Positions 8,244 through 16,572 of a stretch of DNA of 64,000 bases are shown here, one piece after another. The notes below the pieces were generated by a model. That model worked only from the letters and a program-made list of their open reading frames with translations, was not told where the DNA came from and did no database searches. The translations under genes and the position numbers were made by a program. Every line of letters starts with the position of its first letter. Position 1 is the stretch's first letter. The stretch is from Chitinophaga pinensis (GTDB taxonomy: Bacteria; Bacteroidota; Bacteroidia; UBA4408), in assembly GCA_945861665.1 (NCBI GenBank), contig CAMAVS010000001.1:272403-336402 (forward strand). The letters run 5' to 3'.

Positions 8244-9260
8244 ATGAAAAAAAATAAAAATAAAATTGGAATCGCTTTGGTAATTTTTTTATCGGCTATT
8301 ACATTCTATTTTAATACTCAAAACACAAAAGGAACGCTAAAAAAAGAGCTTACTAATTTTGCAGTAAAAGACACCTCCTCCATCACTAAAATATTTTTAG
8401 CCGACAAACAAAACCACACCGTATTGCTCGAACGTCAAACCAACGGAAGCTGGATGTTGAACAAAAAGTACCAAGTAAGAGAAGATGCCATTAAATTACT
8501 ACTGACAACTATGAAAGAACTGAGTGTAAAAGCACCTGTAGGAAAACAAGCATTTGAAAATGTCGTGAAACGCCTTGCTACGTCTGCTGTAAAAGTTGAA
8601 ATATACACAAACAATGAATTAAGTAAAGTATATTATGTTGGACATTCTACACAAGATTACACCGGTACTTTTATGATGTTGGAAAATTCCTCCACTCCTT
8701 TTATTATGTGGATACCGGGTTTTGAAGGATATTTATCAGCACGTTACTTTACGGATGAAGAATCTTGGAAATCAACCCTTTTGTTCTCACACCCTGTGGT
8801 AACTATAAAATCACTCAAAATAGAATATCCTCAAAAGCCCAACTTCTCTTTTGAAATAGGTATATCTAATAAAAAACTTTCCCTAAAATCACTCCTTACT
8901 GGTGCAATGATTGAGAAATTTGATACAGCAATGGCTTTTGAATACTTAACAAGGTTCAAAGATATTCATTATGAGTTTTCAGCCAAGGAACTACCTACAA
9001 CTACACGCGATTCGGTTTTAATGCGCAAAACAATGCACATCATTACTATTACCGATATAAATGGCAAAATAGATAAATTGACTACTTATCCTAAATTGGC
9101 GAGCATAGTACAAATTACGCAAGACAGTACACTAATTTATGATGTCGACCGAATGTACGCAATACATAACAACGATAAGGATCTAATTGCTGTTCAGTAC
9201 TATGTATTTGACCATTTACTTAAACCAATTGATTATTTTACAAATCGTCCAAAAAAATAA
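8244..9260 (+). CDS. DUF4340 domain-containing protein
   Basis: 338 residues with one N-terminal membrane anchor (IGIALVIFLSAITFYF). The following FAVKDTSSITKIFLADKQNHTVLLERQTNGSWMLNKKY is a typical DUF4340 beta repeat. Proteins of this type follow GldG-like genes in many phyla and are thought to be periplasmic partners of the auxiliary transporter; the exact function is not known. Same operon as gldF-gldG (8-nt gap). Confidence 0.82.
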   Translation: MKKNKNKIGIALVIFLSAITFYFNTQNTKGTLKKELTNFAVKDTSSITKIFLADKQNHTVLLERQTNGSWMLNKKYQVREDAIKLLLTTMKELSVKAPVGKQAFENVVKRLATSAVKVEIYTNNELSKVYYVGHSTQDYTGTFMMLENSSTPFIMWIPGFEGYLSARYFTDEESWKSTLLFSHPVVTIKSLKIEYPQKPNFSFEIGISNKKLSLKSLLTGAMIEKFDTAMAFEYLTRFKDIHYEFSAKELPTTTRDSVLMRKTMHIITITDINGKIDKLTTYPKLASIVQITQDSTLIYDVDRMYAIHNNDKDLIAVQYYVFDHLLKPIDYFTNRPKK

Positions 9261-9362
9261 GCAAAACAAGTTAATTAGCAGTCTTCATTTGCGAAATCAA
9301 CAATTGTTAAAAAATAATTAAAAAAAACTCTTCGTTTTTTAACCTTTCCAAAGGGCAAAATA

Positions 9363-9370
9363 TATATTTG
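9363..9370 (+). promoter_or_regulatory. -7 box upstream of dnaN
   Basis: TATATTTG, an exact match to TAnnTTTG, 40 nt before the dnaN start. The region about 19 nt upstream is T-rich but has no exact TTTG. Confidence 0.5.
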
Positions 9371-9410
9371 TCCTTTATTATTAATTCTATTCTAATTTAG
9401 AGCAGCCAAT

Positions 9411-10532
9411 ATGAAATTTTTAGTATCTAGTACCACACTTTTAAAACAACTACAAACACTAAGTGGCGTTTTAACTTCATCCAATGCATTACCTATACTC
9501 GACAATTTTCTATTTGAAATCGACAAAGGTGAAATGCTGGTAACAGCTACCGATTTAGAAACCACAATGACTACTAAAATAGCTGTAAAATCGGATAAAT
9601 CGGGCAAAATTGCAGTTCCTGCAAAAATGTTAATTGATACATTGAAAACATTTCCTGAAATTCCTTTGTCATTTAGCATCGACACAAAAACATTTAATAT
9701 AGATATTTCAGCAGGAGAAGGCAAATATAAGCTTACCGGGCATAACGGTGATGAGTATCCTAAAACTCCTAATTTAGATGGAGGAAATTCTTTGACAATA
9801 AACTCATTTACCCTTTCCAATGCTATTAACAAAACTATATTCGCCACCGGGAACGATGAACTAAGGCCCGTAATGAGCGGTGTTTTTTGTCAATTATCAT
9901 CCGACAATATTACGTTTGTAGCTACGGATGCACATAAATTAGTAAGGTATATTAGAACGGATGCTAAATCAAAAAACACTGCCTCCTTTATTCTACCAAA
10001 AAAACCACTCAATCTTTTGAAAAACATCCTTCAAACTGAGGAAACAGATGTTAAGATTGAGTACAACAAGTCAAATGCATTCTTTTCATTCGGTTCTATT
10101 AACTTGGTTTGTCGACTTATAGATGGAAAATATCCAAATTATGAGGCTGTTATTCCTAAACAAAATCCCAATAAATTAACAATAGACAGAAGTGCCTTGC
10201 TAAACTCCATTAGACGTATTGCCTTATTCGCTAACAAAACAACCAACCAAATACGCCTTAAGATGAACGGCAGCGAACTTACCATTTCTGCCGAAGATTT
10301 TGATTTTAACAATGCTGCTACTGAAAGGCTAACCTGTTCTTATATTGGCGATGAAATGGAAATAGGATTTAATTCCCGTTTCCTTGCTGAAATGCTAAGC
10401 AATTTAGATACCGAAAATGTAAACATTGAAATGTCGGCTCCCAATAGAGCAGGAATATTATTGCCTAGTGGAAGCGATGTAAAAGACGAAGATGTATTGA
10501 TGTTAGTAATGCCTGTGATGCTAAATTCATAA
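9411..10532 (+). CDS. dnaN: DNA polymerase III beta subunit (sliding clamp)
   Basis: 373 residues, full length for the family. It has three clamp domains: the N-terminal MKFLVSSTTLLKQLQTLSGVL with LPILDNFLFE, the central FIDGK-type turn (here RLIDGKYPNYEAVIP), and the conserved C-terminal VMPVML tail. The homodimer encircles DNA and tethers the replicative polymerase. dnaA is not adjacent, as is usual in Bacteroidota, so this is not evidence of an origin. It has its own promoter and is followed by a strong terminator. Confidence 0.97.
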   Translation: MKFLVSSTTLLKQLQTLSGVLTSSNALPILDNFLFEIDKGEMLVTATDLETTMTTKIAVKSDKSGKIAVPAKMLIDTLKTFPEIPLSFSIDTKTFNIDISAGEGKYKLTGHNGDEYPKTPNLDGGNSLTINSFTLSNAINKTIFATGNDELRPVMSGVFCQLSSDNITFVATDAHKLVRYIRTDAKSKNTASFILPKKPLNLLKNILQTEETDVKIEYNKSNAFFSFGSINLVCRLIDGKYPNYEAVIPKQNPNKLTIDRSALLNSIRRIALFANKTTNQIRLKMNGSELTISAEDFDFNNAATERLTCSYIGDEMEIGFNSRFLAEMLSNLDTENVNIEMSAPNRAGILLPSGSDVKDEDVLMLVMPVMLNS

Positions 10533-10553
10533 TATCATAATAAGTAGTTAATG

Positions 10554-10587
10554 AAAAGGGCTCGGGGAAATACTCTGGGCCCTTTTT
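10554..10587 (+). terminator. Rho-independent terminator of dnaN
   Basis: AAAAGGGC (10554-10561) pairs with GCCCTTTT (10579-10586), separated by a 17-nt loop and running into a T tract. It lies 22 nt after the dnaN stop. Confidence 0.8.
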
Positions 10588-10604
10588 CTTAACTAACAAT
10601 CCCT

Positions 10605-10612
10605 TACATTTG
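10605..10612 (+). promoter_or_regulatory. -7 box upstream of the zinc phospholipase-like gene
   Basis: TACATTTG, exact TAnnTTTG, 22 nt before the start codon and directly after the dnaN terminator. Confidence 0.45.
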
Positions 10613-10634
10613 TAACATTGTAAACCAAACAATT

Positions 10635-11627
10635 ATGAAAAAAATAATACCGATTAGTTGTTCTATCTTCCTAGTGTCACTCATTTTAACTCCTATTTCC
10701 GGTGTTTTCTCCTGGGGCTTTTATGCGCACAAGCGAATAAACAAAATGGCTGTTTTTACACTTCCACCACAAATGATTGGCTTTTATAAAAAACACATCG
10801 AATACATTTCAGAACACGCAGTAGATCCTGACAAAAGAAGGTATGCCGTTGCAGAAGAAGCTCCAAGGCATTATTTAGACATTGATCATTATGGGAAACA
10901 TCCATTTGATTCGGTACCCAAATATTGGAAAGCGGCAGTGGCAAAATACAGTGAGGATACTTTAATGGCTTACGGAATTGTTCCTTGGCACATCGATAAA
11001 ATAGTGTACCGATTAACCGAAGCCTTTAGAGAACAAAACGTAGATAAAATACTGCATCTAAGTGCCGATTTGGGTCATTATGTTGGCGATGCACATGTAC
11101 CATTGCATACCACAGAAAACTACAATGGACAATTTACCAATCAAAAGGGGATTCACGGATTTTGGGAATCGCGTATACCCGAATTATATGCCGATAAGTA
11201 TGATTATTTTGTAGGGAAGGCACAGTATATTGAACAACCAATTGATAAAGCTTGGGAAATAATTAAAGCAAGCAATGCTGCAAAGGACTCTGTACTCCTT
11301 TTTGAAGCAAAGCTCAATGCAGAATTTTCACAAGACCAAAAATACAGTTTTGAAAACAGAGGAAATGCTACTATACGTGTATACTCACAAGCCTACACTG
11401 CCGCTTACGATAAAATGTTGAACGGTATGGTGCAAAGGCGCTTGCAACAAGCCGTGCAAACTACAGGAAGTTTTTGGTACACAGCTTGGGTAAATGCTGG
11501 TCAACCCGACCTCGTAAAACTTGAAAGTAAGCAAGTTTCCGATTCTCTAAAAAAAGTATTTGAAGCCGAAGAATTACTTTGGAAGAATGGTAAAATTAAA
11601 GGTGCAGGAAAAGGACACGAAGATTAA
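10635..11627 (+). CDS. Zinc-dependent phospholipase C / S1-P1 nuclease-like secreted protein
   Basis: 330 residues with a signal peptide (KKIIPISCSIFLVSLILTPISGVFS). The mature protein starts WGFYAHKRINKMAV. In this fold the N-terminal Trp and nearby His bind zinc, as in phospholipase C and P1 nuclease. Other likely ligands are in EAPRHYLDIDHYG and ADLGHYVGDAHVPLHTTENYNGQ. The HYVGDAHVPLH segment is the clearest signature. It is probably a periplasmic or outer-membrane phosphoesterase; whether the substrate is lipid or nucleic acid cannot be told. It sits alone between dnaN and a convergent DUF899 gene. Confidence 0.82.
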   Translation: MKKIIPISCSIFLVSLILTPISGVFSWGFYAHKRINKMAVFTLPPQMIGFYKKHIEYISEHAVDPDKRRYAVAEEAPRHYLDIDHYGKHPFDSVPKYWKAAVAKYSEDTLMAYGIVPWHIDKIVYRLTEAFREQNVDKILHLSADLGHYVGDAHVPLHTTENYNGQFTNQKGIHGFWESRIPELYADKYDYFVGKAQYIEQPIDKAWEIIKASNAAKDSVLLFEAKLNAEFSQDQKYSFENRGNATIRVYSQAYTAAYDKMLNGMVQRRLQQAVQTTGSFWYTAWVNAGQPDLVKLESKQVSDSLKKVFEAEELLWKNGKIKGAGKGHED

Positions 11628-11670
11628 ATTCATTAACACTAATTTGTTTTCAAATTGTTTCATTATCAAA

Positions 11671-12237
11671 TTAATAACTAAACTTCGGACTCCACTTATT
11701 ACTTCCGTTGGGCAATAAATCTAAATAATGCCAAATACCGCTAAATAAATCACCCGGACCAAAAGTAGCTTTGTTGTAAATGAAATAGTTACCTTTTTCA
11801 TCTTTTGTAAACACCGAAACTCCAGGCTGAACCATTCCATCCCATTTCTCGAATCCAATATCTTTCTTAAAAGTATTGTCCTTACTTGAATAAATATTAA
11901 ACTTCCAATTTCTGCTCTTTGAAAACTCTTTCATTATATTAGGCTCGTTCGGTGATATAACCACCAAGGGCACTCTGTTATTCAAATGGTTCGTAATCCC
12001 ATTTAACTCATCGGCCCAAAGGGTACAATAAGCACAACTTTTACCCATATTGTGAATCAACAACAACTCATTTGAATTACCGAACATTTCCGAAAGCGAC
12101 TTATTATTTCCTTCCTTATCCTTAAATACATAGTCATTTATAGGTTCAGCCGCTCGCTTTTTATGCAGTGCTGTAAGCAATTGCTGCTTTTCGGTCACTT
12201 CATTTTCCAATTGTTGTATTTCCTTTTCTAATCCCAC
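11671..12237 (-). CDS. DUF899 family thioredoxin-like protein
   Basis: 188 residues, GTG start. An N-terminal coiled coil (LEKEIQQLENEVTEKQQLLTALHKKR) leads into a thioredoxin-like fold with YVFKDKEGNNKSLSEMFG, then NMGKSCAYCTLWADELNG, whose CAYC is in the redox-motif position. The GPGDLFSGIWHYLDLLP segment near the C-terminus is typical of DUF899. It is probably a cytoplasmic oxidoreductase of unknown partner; there is no signal peptide. Convergent with the phospholipase-like gene and divergent from the sigma factor. Confidence 0.82.
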   Translation of the reverse strand: MGLEKEIQQLENEVTEKQQLLTALHKKRAAEPINDYVFKDKEGNNKSLSEMFGNSNELLLIHNMGKSCAYCTLWADELNGITNHLNNRVPLVVISPNEPNIMKEFSKSRNWKFNIYSSKDNTFKKDIGFEKWDGMVQPGVSVFTKDEKGNYFIYNKATFGPGDLFSGIWHYLDLLPNGSNKWSPKFSY

Positions 12238-12246
12238 CTTAATTTT

Positions 12247-12277
12247 TTTGTAAATTTAAATTATTGTTTTATATTTG
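12247..12277 (+). promoter_or_regulatory. Promoter of the ECF sigma factor gene
   Basis: TTTG at 12247-12250 and TATATTTG at 12270-12277 are separated by exactly 19 nt, a textbook Bacteroidota TTTG-N19-TAnnTTTG promoter. Transcription would start near 12284, giving a leader of about 115 nt before the ATG at 12399. Confidence 0.75.
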
Positions 12278-12398
12278 CATATACAATAGCGTACAACTAT
12301 TTTAAATTAGTAAATCATAAACCACTAAAACTAGGAGGAAAGTCATAGGAAACATCTACTTTTTATAATTGTTTTTAACCAAATAAAAAGGAAGTACT

Positions 12399-12983
12399 AT
12401 GCTAACTAGTAATTTAAACGACAACGAACTCGTTGCCACTTATCTAAAAGGAGATGAATCAAGTTTAGAAGTACTTGTTTATCGTCACAAAAACAGAGTT
12501 TATTCCTACATCAAACAATTAGTTAAGGATAAAGAAGTTGCCGAAGATGTTTTTCAAGACACCTTTATCAAGGTAATTCGCACCCTCAGAACAAATAAAT
12601 ATAATGAAGAGGGTAAATTCTTGCCTTGGATTATGCGTATTGCCCACAACTTAGTTATAGATCATTTTAGGAGAAACAAAAAAATGCCTACAACAAGTGG
12701 AGGAGATGATTATAATATATTTGACACCCTTAATTTGTATGAAGAGAATGTACAAGACAAAATGATACGACAACAAATACAGGCAGATATCAGGAAACTA
12801 ATTGAACAATTACCTAGCGACCAAAAAGAAGTACTTATAATGCGTCATTATGAAGATATGAGCTTTAAAGAAATTGCTGACACCACAAAGGTAAGTATTA
12901 ACACAGCACTGGGAAGAATGAGATATGCACTTATTAATCTCAGAAAGATGGTTGAAGAAAATAAAATGGTGTTGTCGGAATAA
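12399..12983 (+). CDS. ECF-type RNA polymerase sigma factor
   Basis: 194 residues. Region 2 is visible in LEVLVYRHKNRVYSYIKQLVKDKEVAEDVFQDTFIKV and WIMRIAHNLVIDHFRR. Region 4 is the C-terminal helix-turn-helix (LPSDQKEVLIMRHYEDMSFKEIADTTKVSINTALGRMRYAL). No anti-sigma factor gene follows, so control is not the usual paired type. Related stand-alone ECF factors in Bacteroidota can be constitutive. The next gene on the strand is a 57-residue small protein, then a terminator, so both probably share one transcript. Confidence 0.93.
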   Translation: MLTSNLNDNELVATYLKGDESSLEVLVYRHKNRVYSYIKQLVKDKEVAEDVFQDTFIKVIRTLRTNKYNEEGKFLPWIMRIAHNLVIDHFRRNKKMPTTSGGDDYNIFDTLNLYEENVQDKMIRQQIQADIRKLIEQLPSDQKEVLIMRHYEDMSFKEIADTTKVSINTALGRMRYALINLRKMVEENKMVLSE

Positions 12984-13064
12984 AAGATTGTGGAAACACA
13001 ATAAAGTGTTTTTTTGTCCGTTGTACAGTTAATATGAATCATAAAACAAACATAAAAACTGCGT

Positions 13065-13238
13065 ATGGTAAAAAACTCTACATTAAAAAAAAGTACTTCT
13101 TCAATTCAATCCAAACTAAAGAACTCAGCCAAACAAGGGCCTAGTACTCAAACACTAAACAAAATTTTTGCTTTTTCTAAGGCATATGTTTCAAAAAAGT
13201 CGAAAATAGTTGGAAACATTGAGTTGTTATTAAACTAA
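13065..13238 (+). CDS. Small basic protein of 57 residues, function unknown
   Basis: An ATG at 13065 opens a 57-residue reading frame ending at TAA 13236-13238, immediately before a strong terminator. The N-terminal half is Lys/Ser/Thr/Gln-rich (MVKNSTLKKSTSSIQSKLK), and the C-terminal half looks structured (TLNKIFAFSKAYVSKKSK, then IVGNIELLLN). That end resembles short Bacteroidota proteins carrying an IxxFSxAY...GxIExxLN pattern, from memory and unverified. It is 81 nt after the sigma factor stop and most likely on the same transcript. Its position between a gene and a terminator and its codon use support that it is real. Confidence 0.55.
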   Translation: MVKNSTLKKSTSSIQSKLKNSAKQGPSTQTLNKIFAFSKAYVSKKSKIVGNIELLLN

Positions 13239-13243
13239 AAAAA

Positions 13244-13273
13244 GGCGTAACTTTTAGGGTTACGCCTTTTTTT
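13244..13273 (+). terminator. Rho-independent terminator after the sigma factor/small gene unit
   Basis: GGCGTAAC (13244-13251) pairs perfectly with GTTACGCC (13259-13266), with a 7-nt loop and a run of seven T. A-tracts upstream could extend pairing, so it may also act on the opposite strand. Confidence 0.88.
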
Positions 13274-13327
13274 ATGACGTATTGTCATTATTATCGGCTT
13301 GGCATTCTAATTGAATTATAGCAACTT

Positions 13328-13972
13328 ATGTTAGAACGTGAAGAACATAGAAAACAACTATTCCACACTTTCTTTTTTGCCTGCTTCTTCGCTACCGTAT
13401 TATGGATAATCAAGTTTACGGAAATTGTCTTTCAATGTGATTTGGCTGAATGGGGTGTTTATCCCCGTCAAATAAAAGGCATTGCCGGGATTTTATTTGC
13501 CCCTTTAATACATTCTGATTTTAATCATTTATTTTCGAATACAATTCCCATTTTAATACTTACCTCCGGTTTGTTTTATTTCTACCGAAGTATTGCTTAT
13601 CCTGTTTTTTTCTGGATTTACTTAATGAGTGGAATTTGGGTATGGGTATCTGCCCGTCCAGCCTTTCATATTGGTGCCAGTGGAGTAGTTTACGGATTGG
13701 TTGCTTTTTTATTTTTTAGTGGTATAATTAGAAGGCATTCTCGTTTAGTAGCATTCTCAATGCTGGTAGTATTTATTTATGGTAGTTTAATTTGGGGGAT
13801 TTTCCCTATTGATATTCGTGTTTCATGGGAATCTCATTTGTTGGGCTCTATAGCAGGTGTTTTTTGCGCCTTTTATTTTAAAAAAATAGGCTTGCAAAAA
13901 GAAAAATTTGAATGGGAAAATGTAGCCGAAGATGAAAGTCAAAATAATATAAATGAAGATGTTGAACCCTGA
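13328..13972 (+). CDS. Rhomboid family intramembrane serine protease
   Basis: 214 residues with about six membrane segments. The catalytic serine is S118 in GASG (HIGASGVVYG) and the histidine is H170 (SWESHLLGSIAG), giving the rhomboid Ser-His dyad. The upstream H62-SDFN-H67-LFS-N71 pattern is the conserved rhomboid loop that shapes the oxyanion site. The tail is acidic and Asn-rich. It cleaves membrane proteins within the inner membrane; substrates are unknown. It follows the terminator at 13244 and no clear promoter box was seen. Confidence 0.9.
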   Translation: MLEREEHRKQLFHTFFFACFFATVLWIIKFTEIVFQCDLAEWGVYPRQIKGIAGILFAPLIHSDFNHLFSNTIPILILTSGLFYFYRSIAYPVFFWIYLMSGIWVWVSARPAFHIGASGVVYGLVAFLFFSGIIRRHSRLVAFSMLVVFIYGSLIWGIFPIDIRVSWESHLLGSIAGVFCAFYFKKIGLQKEKFEWENVAEDESQNNINEDVEP

Positions 13973-14074
13973 TTTTTTAAATTTTATTCATGTAATGATA
14001 ATATTTAGGATATGGGCTTATGACATAAAAAACTCTGAAAGTGTTTTTTTTTTTCATTATTTAAAAAATAATTT

Positions 14075-14082
14075 TATATTTG
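14075..14082 (+). promoter_or_regulatory. -7 box upstream of the T9SS cargo gene
   Basis: TATATTTG, exact TAnnTTTG, 30 nt before the start codon, in a very AT-rich stretch with a long T run about 20 nt upstream. Confidence 0.5.
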
Positions 14083-14112
14083 CCTTGTGTAATTTAATTA
14101 TAACAAATAACT

Positions 14113-16479
14113 ATGAAAACAAACCAACTATTAAAATTATTTCTTGCTTGTTTTATCGGCTTAATGGCCAGCTCTTCTTTAAGAGCTCAAAACAGTTTAG
14201 TCTATACCGATACATTTAGATCAGGGGTTGCTTCAACTGCTGCACAAAAAACTACTTGGGATAACTATAGAGCTACATTAACTCCACACTGTTGGAACCT
14301 TGTAAACTTAAAAGGAACTTTTAACGCAGTAGGGGTGTCTACTACAGACCCTACTACTATAACCAATTTAGCAAATGCATTGAAAAACGGTACCAATGGA
14401 ACTTTTGTGTTTGGTGCTAATGCGTGGTATGTTGGCACTTGTGGTACAGGCATTGAGCTATCAATGAATAATCCCACTTGTTTTTGTTATAACCCAGGAA
14501 ATTCTATTAGACCAGGCGGATTAAGTAGCATTTGGGGCGGTGTTAGTACAGCCACTTGTAATGGCCCGACCCAAAGAATTACTGTAACTTTTGGTTTCCA
14601 AAATTCTCAAACAACTGTTACCGGTCCTAGTCCTGTTTGTGCTTTTACTACACAAAATTATACTTGTGCTGCTGTAGCAGGTGCATCTAATTATTATTGG
14701 ACAGTTCCTGTAGGAGCATCTGTTTTGTCGGGGCAAGGTACAACAGCTATAAGTGTAGCATTTGGAAATACAACGGGTAACGTTAAAGTTGAAACAACTA
14801 CTTCTTGTGGAATTAGTGCTCCTGTAGGAATACCGGTTACGGTAAACCCATTACCTGTTTTAACTTTTCCTCCATTAGCATCAATATGTGAAACGGCATC
14901 GCCATTTACCTTAAATACAGCAACTCCTGCCGGTGGAACATACTCCGGGAATGGTGTTGCTGGGAATGTATTTGATCCGGCTCAAGCAACTGCAGGCTCT
15001 CATATAATAACATACACTTACACGAATGTAAATACTTGTGTTAATAGAATTACGCAAACTATTAATGTTAATTCTGCACCAAACGTTTTATTGGCAAATA
15101 TTCCATCTGTATGTATTAATGTAGCTGCATATACCATATCCCAAGGCTCACCTATTGGTGGTACTTATTCAGGTATAGGAGTTGCCGGTAATTTATTTTA
15201 CCCTAATATTGCTGGTATAGGTACACACAATATCACATATAGCTTTACAAATGGTAACAACTGTACCGATGTTGCTACTACAACTATTACAGTAACATCA
15301 ATTCCGGTAGCCGTAATTTCACCTTTTGCAAATGTTTGTTTAAATGATGCTCCCGTAATGTTATCTGGTGGAACCCCTTCAGGTGGTTATTATTCAGGAC
15401 CTGGTGTAAACGTAAATTACTTTTACCCAACTGTTGCAGGAGTTGGGACTCACACATTATCATATGTATACAATGATGGTAACGGTTGTTCTGCTACTTC
15501 AACGCAAACAATCACTGTAAATCAATTACCTACTGTTACTTTTACTAATCCTACAAGCATTTGTTCAAATGCTAGCCCTGTTACATTAACAACAGGCTTA
15601 CCCGCAGGTGGAACATACTCTGGAATGGGAGTAAATGGTGGAATGTTCGACCCAAACATAGCTGGTGGTGGTTCACATATACTTACTTATACTTACTTCA
15701 ATGGTACTTGTACAGAAATTGATACTGCCACTATAGTAGTATTGACATTACCAAATGTAAGCTTCCTGCCTTTTGTAAATTCAGTTTGTTCTAATGGTTC
15801 TCCCGTTGCATTATCAGGTGGAATGCCATCAGGAGGAACATACTCAGGACTTGGAGTAAACGGTGGGTCGTTTAATCCTGTTACTGCAGGTACAGGATTC
15901 CACACTATCACATATACAATTACCGGCAATAATGGTTGTTCAAATTCAACAACTCAAGTTATGCAAGTTACAGCAGCGCCAACAGTAACTATTCCTGCTA
16001 CTGATATAGTTTGTATAACTCAACCTGCATACACTTTAGCAGGAGGTTCTCCTGTTAATGGTTCTTATTCTGGTGCTGGAGTAAATGCTGGTATGTTCGA
16101 CCCTACAGCTGCAGGTGTTGGAATACACCCTGTGGTTTATTCTTATACGAATGCATTAGGATGCGTTGGAACTGCAACAATGCAAGTAACGGTAAATTCT
16201 TGTACAGGTATTCAAGAAGCTAAATTTGCGAACCTTGTAAATGTTTATCCTAATCCAAATGATGGTTTCTTTACAATTGAAACAGTTGTAGCTCAAAATG
16301 CTACATTAAACATTGTATTGGTTAATATGTTAGGTGAGGTAGTTAAAACTATTGAAAATACAGAATTCCAAGGTGAGTACAAAAAACAAGTTGAAATTAC
16401 TGATATGCCATCCGGGATTTACTTTGTGATGGTTAATACTGGATCTGAAAAACAAGTAAAAAGAATTATTAAAAATTAA
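14113..16479 (+). CDS. Secreted repeat protein with type IX secretion C-terminal sorting domain
   Basis: 788 residues. A signal peptide (about 1-25, ending LRAQ) is followed by a Cys-containing N-terminal region of about 150 residues. Next come a PKD-like segment (SNYYWTVPVGASVLSGQGTT) and six tandem repeats of about 75 residues at about 248-697. The type A sorting domain ends the protein (VNVYPNPNDGFFTIE through PSGIYFVMVNTGSEKQVKRIIKN). Such cargo crosses the outer membrane by T9SS and is usually anchored to A-LPS or released. The repeats suggest a stalk or adhesin. Flanked by its own promoter and terminator. Confidence 0.92.
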   Translation: MKTNQLLKLFLACFIGLMASSSLRAQNSLVYTDTFRSGVASTAAQKTTWDNYRATLTPHCWNLVNLKGTFNAVGVSTTDPTTITNLANALKNGTNGTFVFGANAWYVGTCGTGIELSMNNPTCFCYNPGNSIRPGGLSSIWGGVSTATCNGPTQRITVTFGFQNSQTTVTGPSPVCAFTTQNYTCAAVAGASNYYWTVPVGASVLSGQGTTAISVAFGNTTGNVKVETTTSCGISAPVGIPVTVNPLPVLTFPPLASICETASPFTLNTATPAGGTYSGNGVAGNVFDPAQATAGSHIITYTYTNVNTCVNRITQTINVNSAPNVLLANIPSVCINVAAYTISQGSPIGGTYSGIGVAGNLFYPNIAGIGTHNITYSFTNGNNCTDVATTTITVTSIPVAVISPFANVCLNDAPVMLSGGTPSGGYYSGPGVNVNYFYPTVAGVGTHTLSYVYNDGNGCSATSTQTITVNQLPTVTFTNPTSICSNASPVTLTTGLPAGGTYSGMGVNGGMFDPNIAGGGSHILTYTYFNGTCTEIDTATIVVLTLPNVSFLPFVNSVCSNGSPVALSGGMPSGGTYSGLGVNGGSFNPVTAGTGFHTITYTITGNNGCSNSTTQVMQVTAAPTVTIPATDIVCITQPAYTLAGGSPVNGSYSGAGVNAGMFDPTAAGVGIHPVVYSYTNALGCVGTATMQVTVNSCTGIQEAKFANLVNVYPNPNDGFFTIETVVAQNATLNIVLVNMLGEVVKTIENTEFQGEYKKQVEITDMPSGIYFVMVNTGSEKQVKRIIKN
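14854..16203 (+). repeat. Six tandem coding repeats of about 225 bp
   Basis: Each unit encodes about 75 residues: P-x-V-x-F, a Cys within ICxxxSP, (S/A)GGTYSG-GV-(G)-F-P, AG-G-H-ITYTYTN, a second Cys, then T-x-T-x-x-V. Each unit has a Cys near its start and another about 45-50 residues later, possibly an internal disulfide. The DNA copies have diverged, so these are old protein repeats and not recent duplications. Confidence 0.85.
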
Positions 16480-16500
16480 TTCTAATTCATACAAAAATAA

Positions 16501-16528
16501 AAGAGCTCCGGTTTCGGGGCTCTTTTTG
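16501..16528 (+). terminator. Rho-independent terminator of the T9SS cargo gene
   Basis: AAGAGCTCC (16501-16509) pairs with GGGGCTCTT (16516-16524) with one G-T pair and a short loop, followed by T residues. It lies 21 nt after the stop codon. Confidence 0.8.
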
Positions 16529-16538
16529 TTTTTAATTC

Positions 16539-16546
16539 TATCTTTG
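16539..16546 (+). promoter_or_regulatory. -7 box upstream of the fused E1 gene
   Basis: TATCTTTG, exact TAnnTTTG, 26 nt before the start codon and just downstream of the preceding terminator. Confidence 0.45.
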
Positions 16547-16572
16547 TATCACAACGTTTAAGCGCTAAGGTT

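Noticed and set aside
9261-9410. Replication origin beside dnaN
   Set aside because: No DnaA box cluster was seen and dnaA is not adjacent; isolated dnaN is normal in Bacteroidota.
9392-9847. 151-residue minus-strand frame opposite dnaN
   Set aside because: Antisense to a clearly conserved gene; no independent start or homology.
13953-14219. 88-residue plus-strand frame between the rhomboid and T9SS genes
   Set aside because: Overlaps both real genes in another frame, crosses the promoter region and its low-complexity sequence looks like translated AT-rich spacer.
14854-16203. Possible CRISPR array because of regular spacing
   Set aside because: Units are in frame, encode a repeated protein domain, are about 225 bp long and have diverged. 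No short identical repeats and no cas genes.
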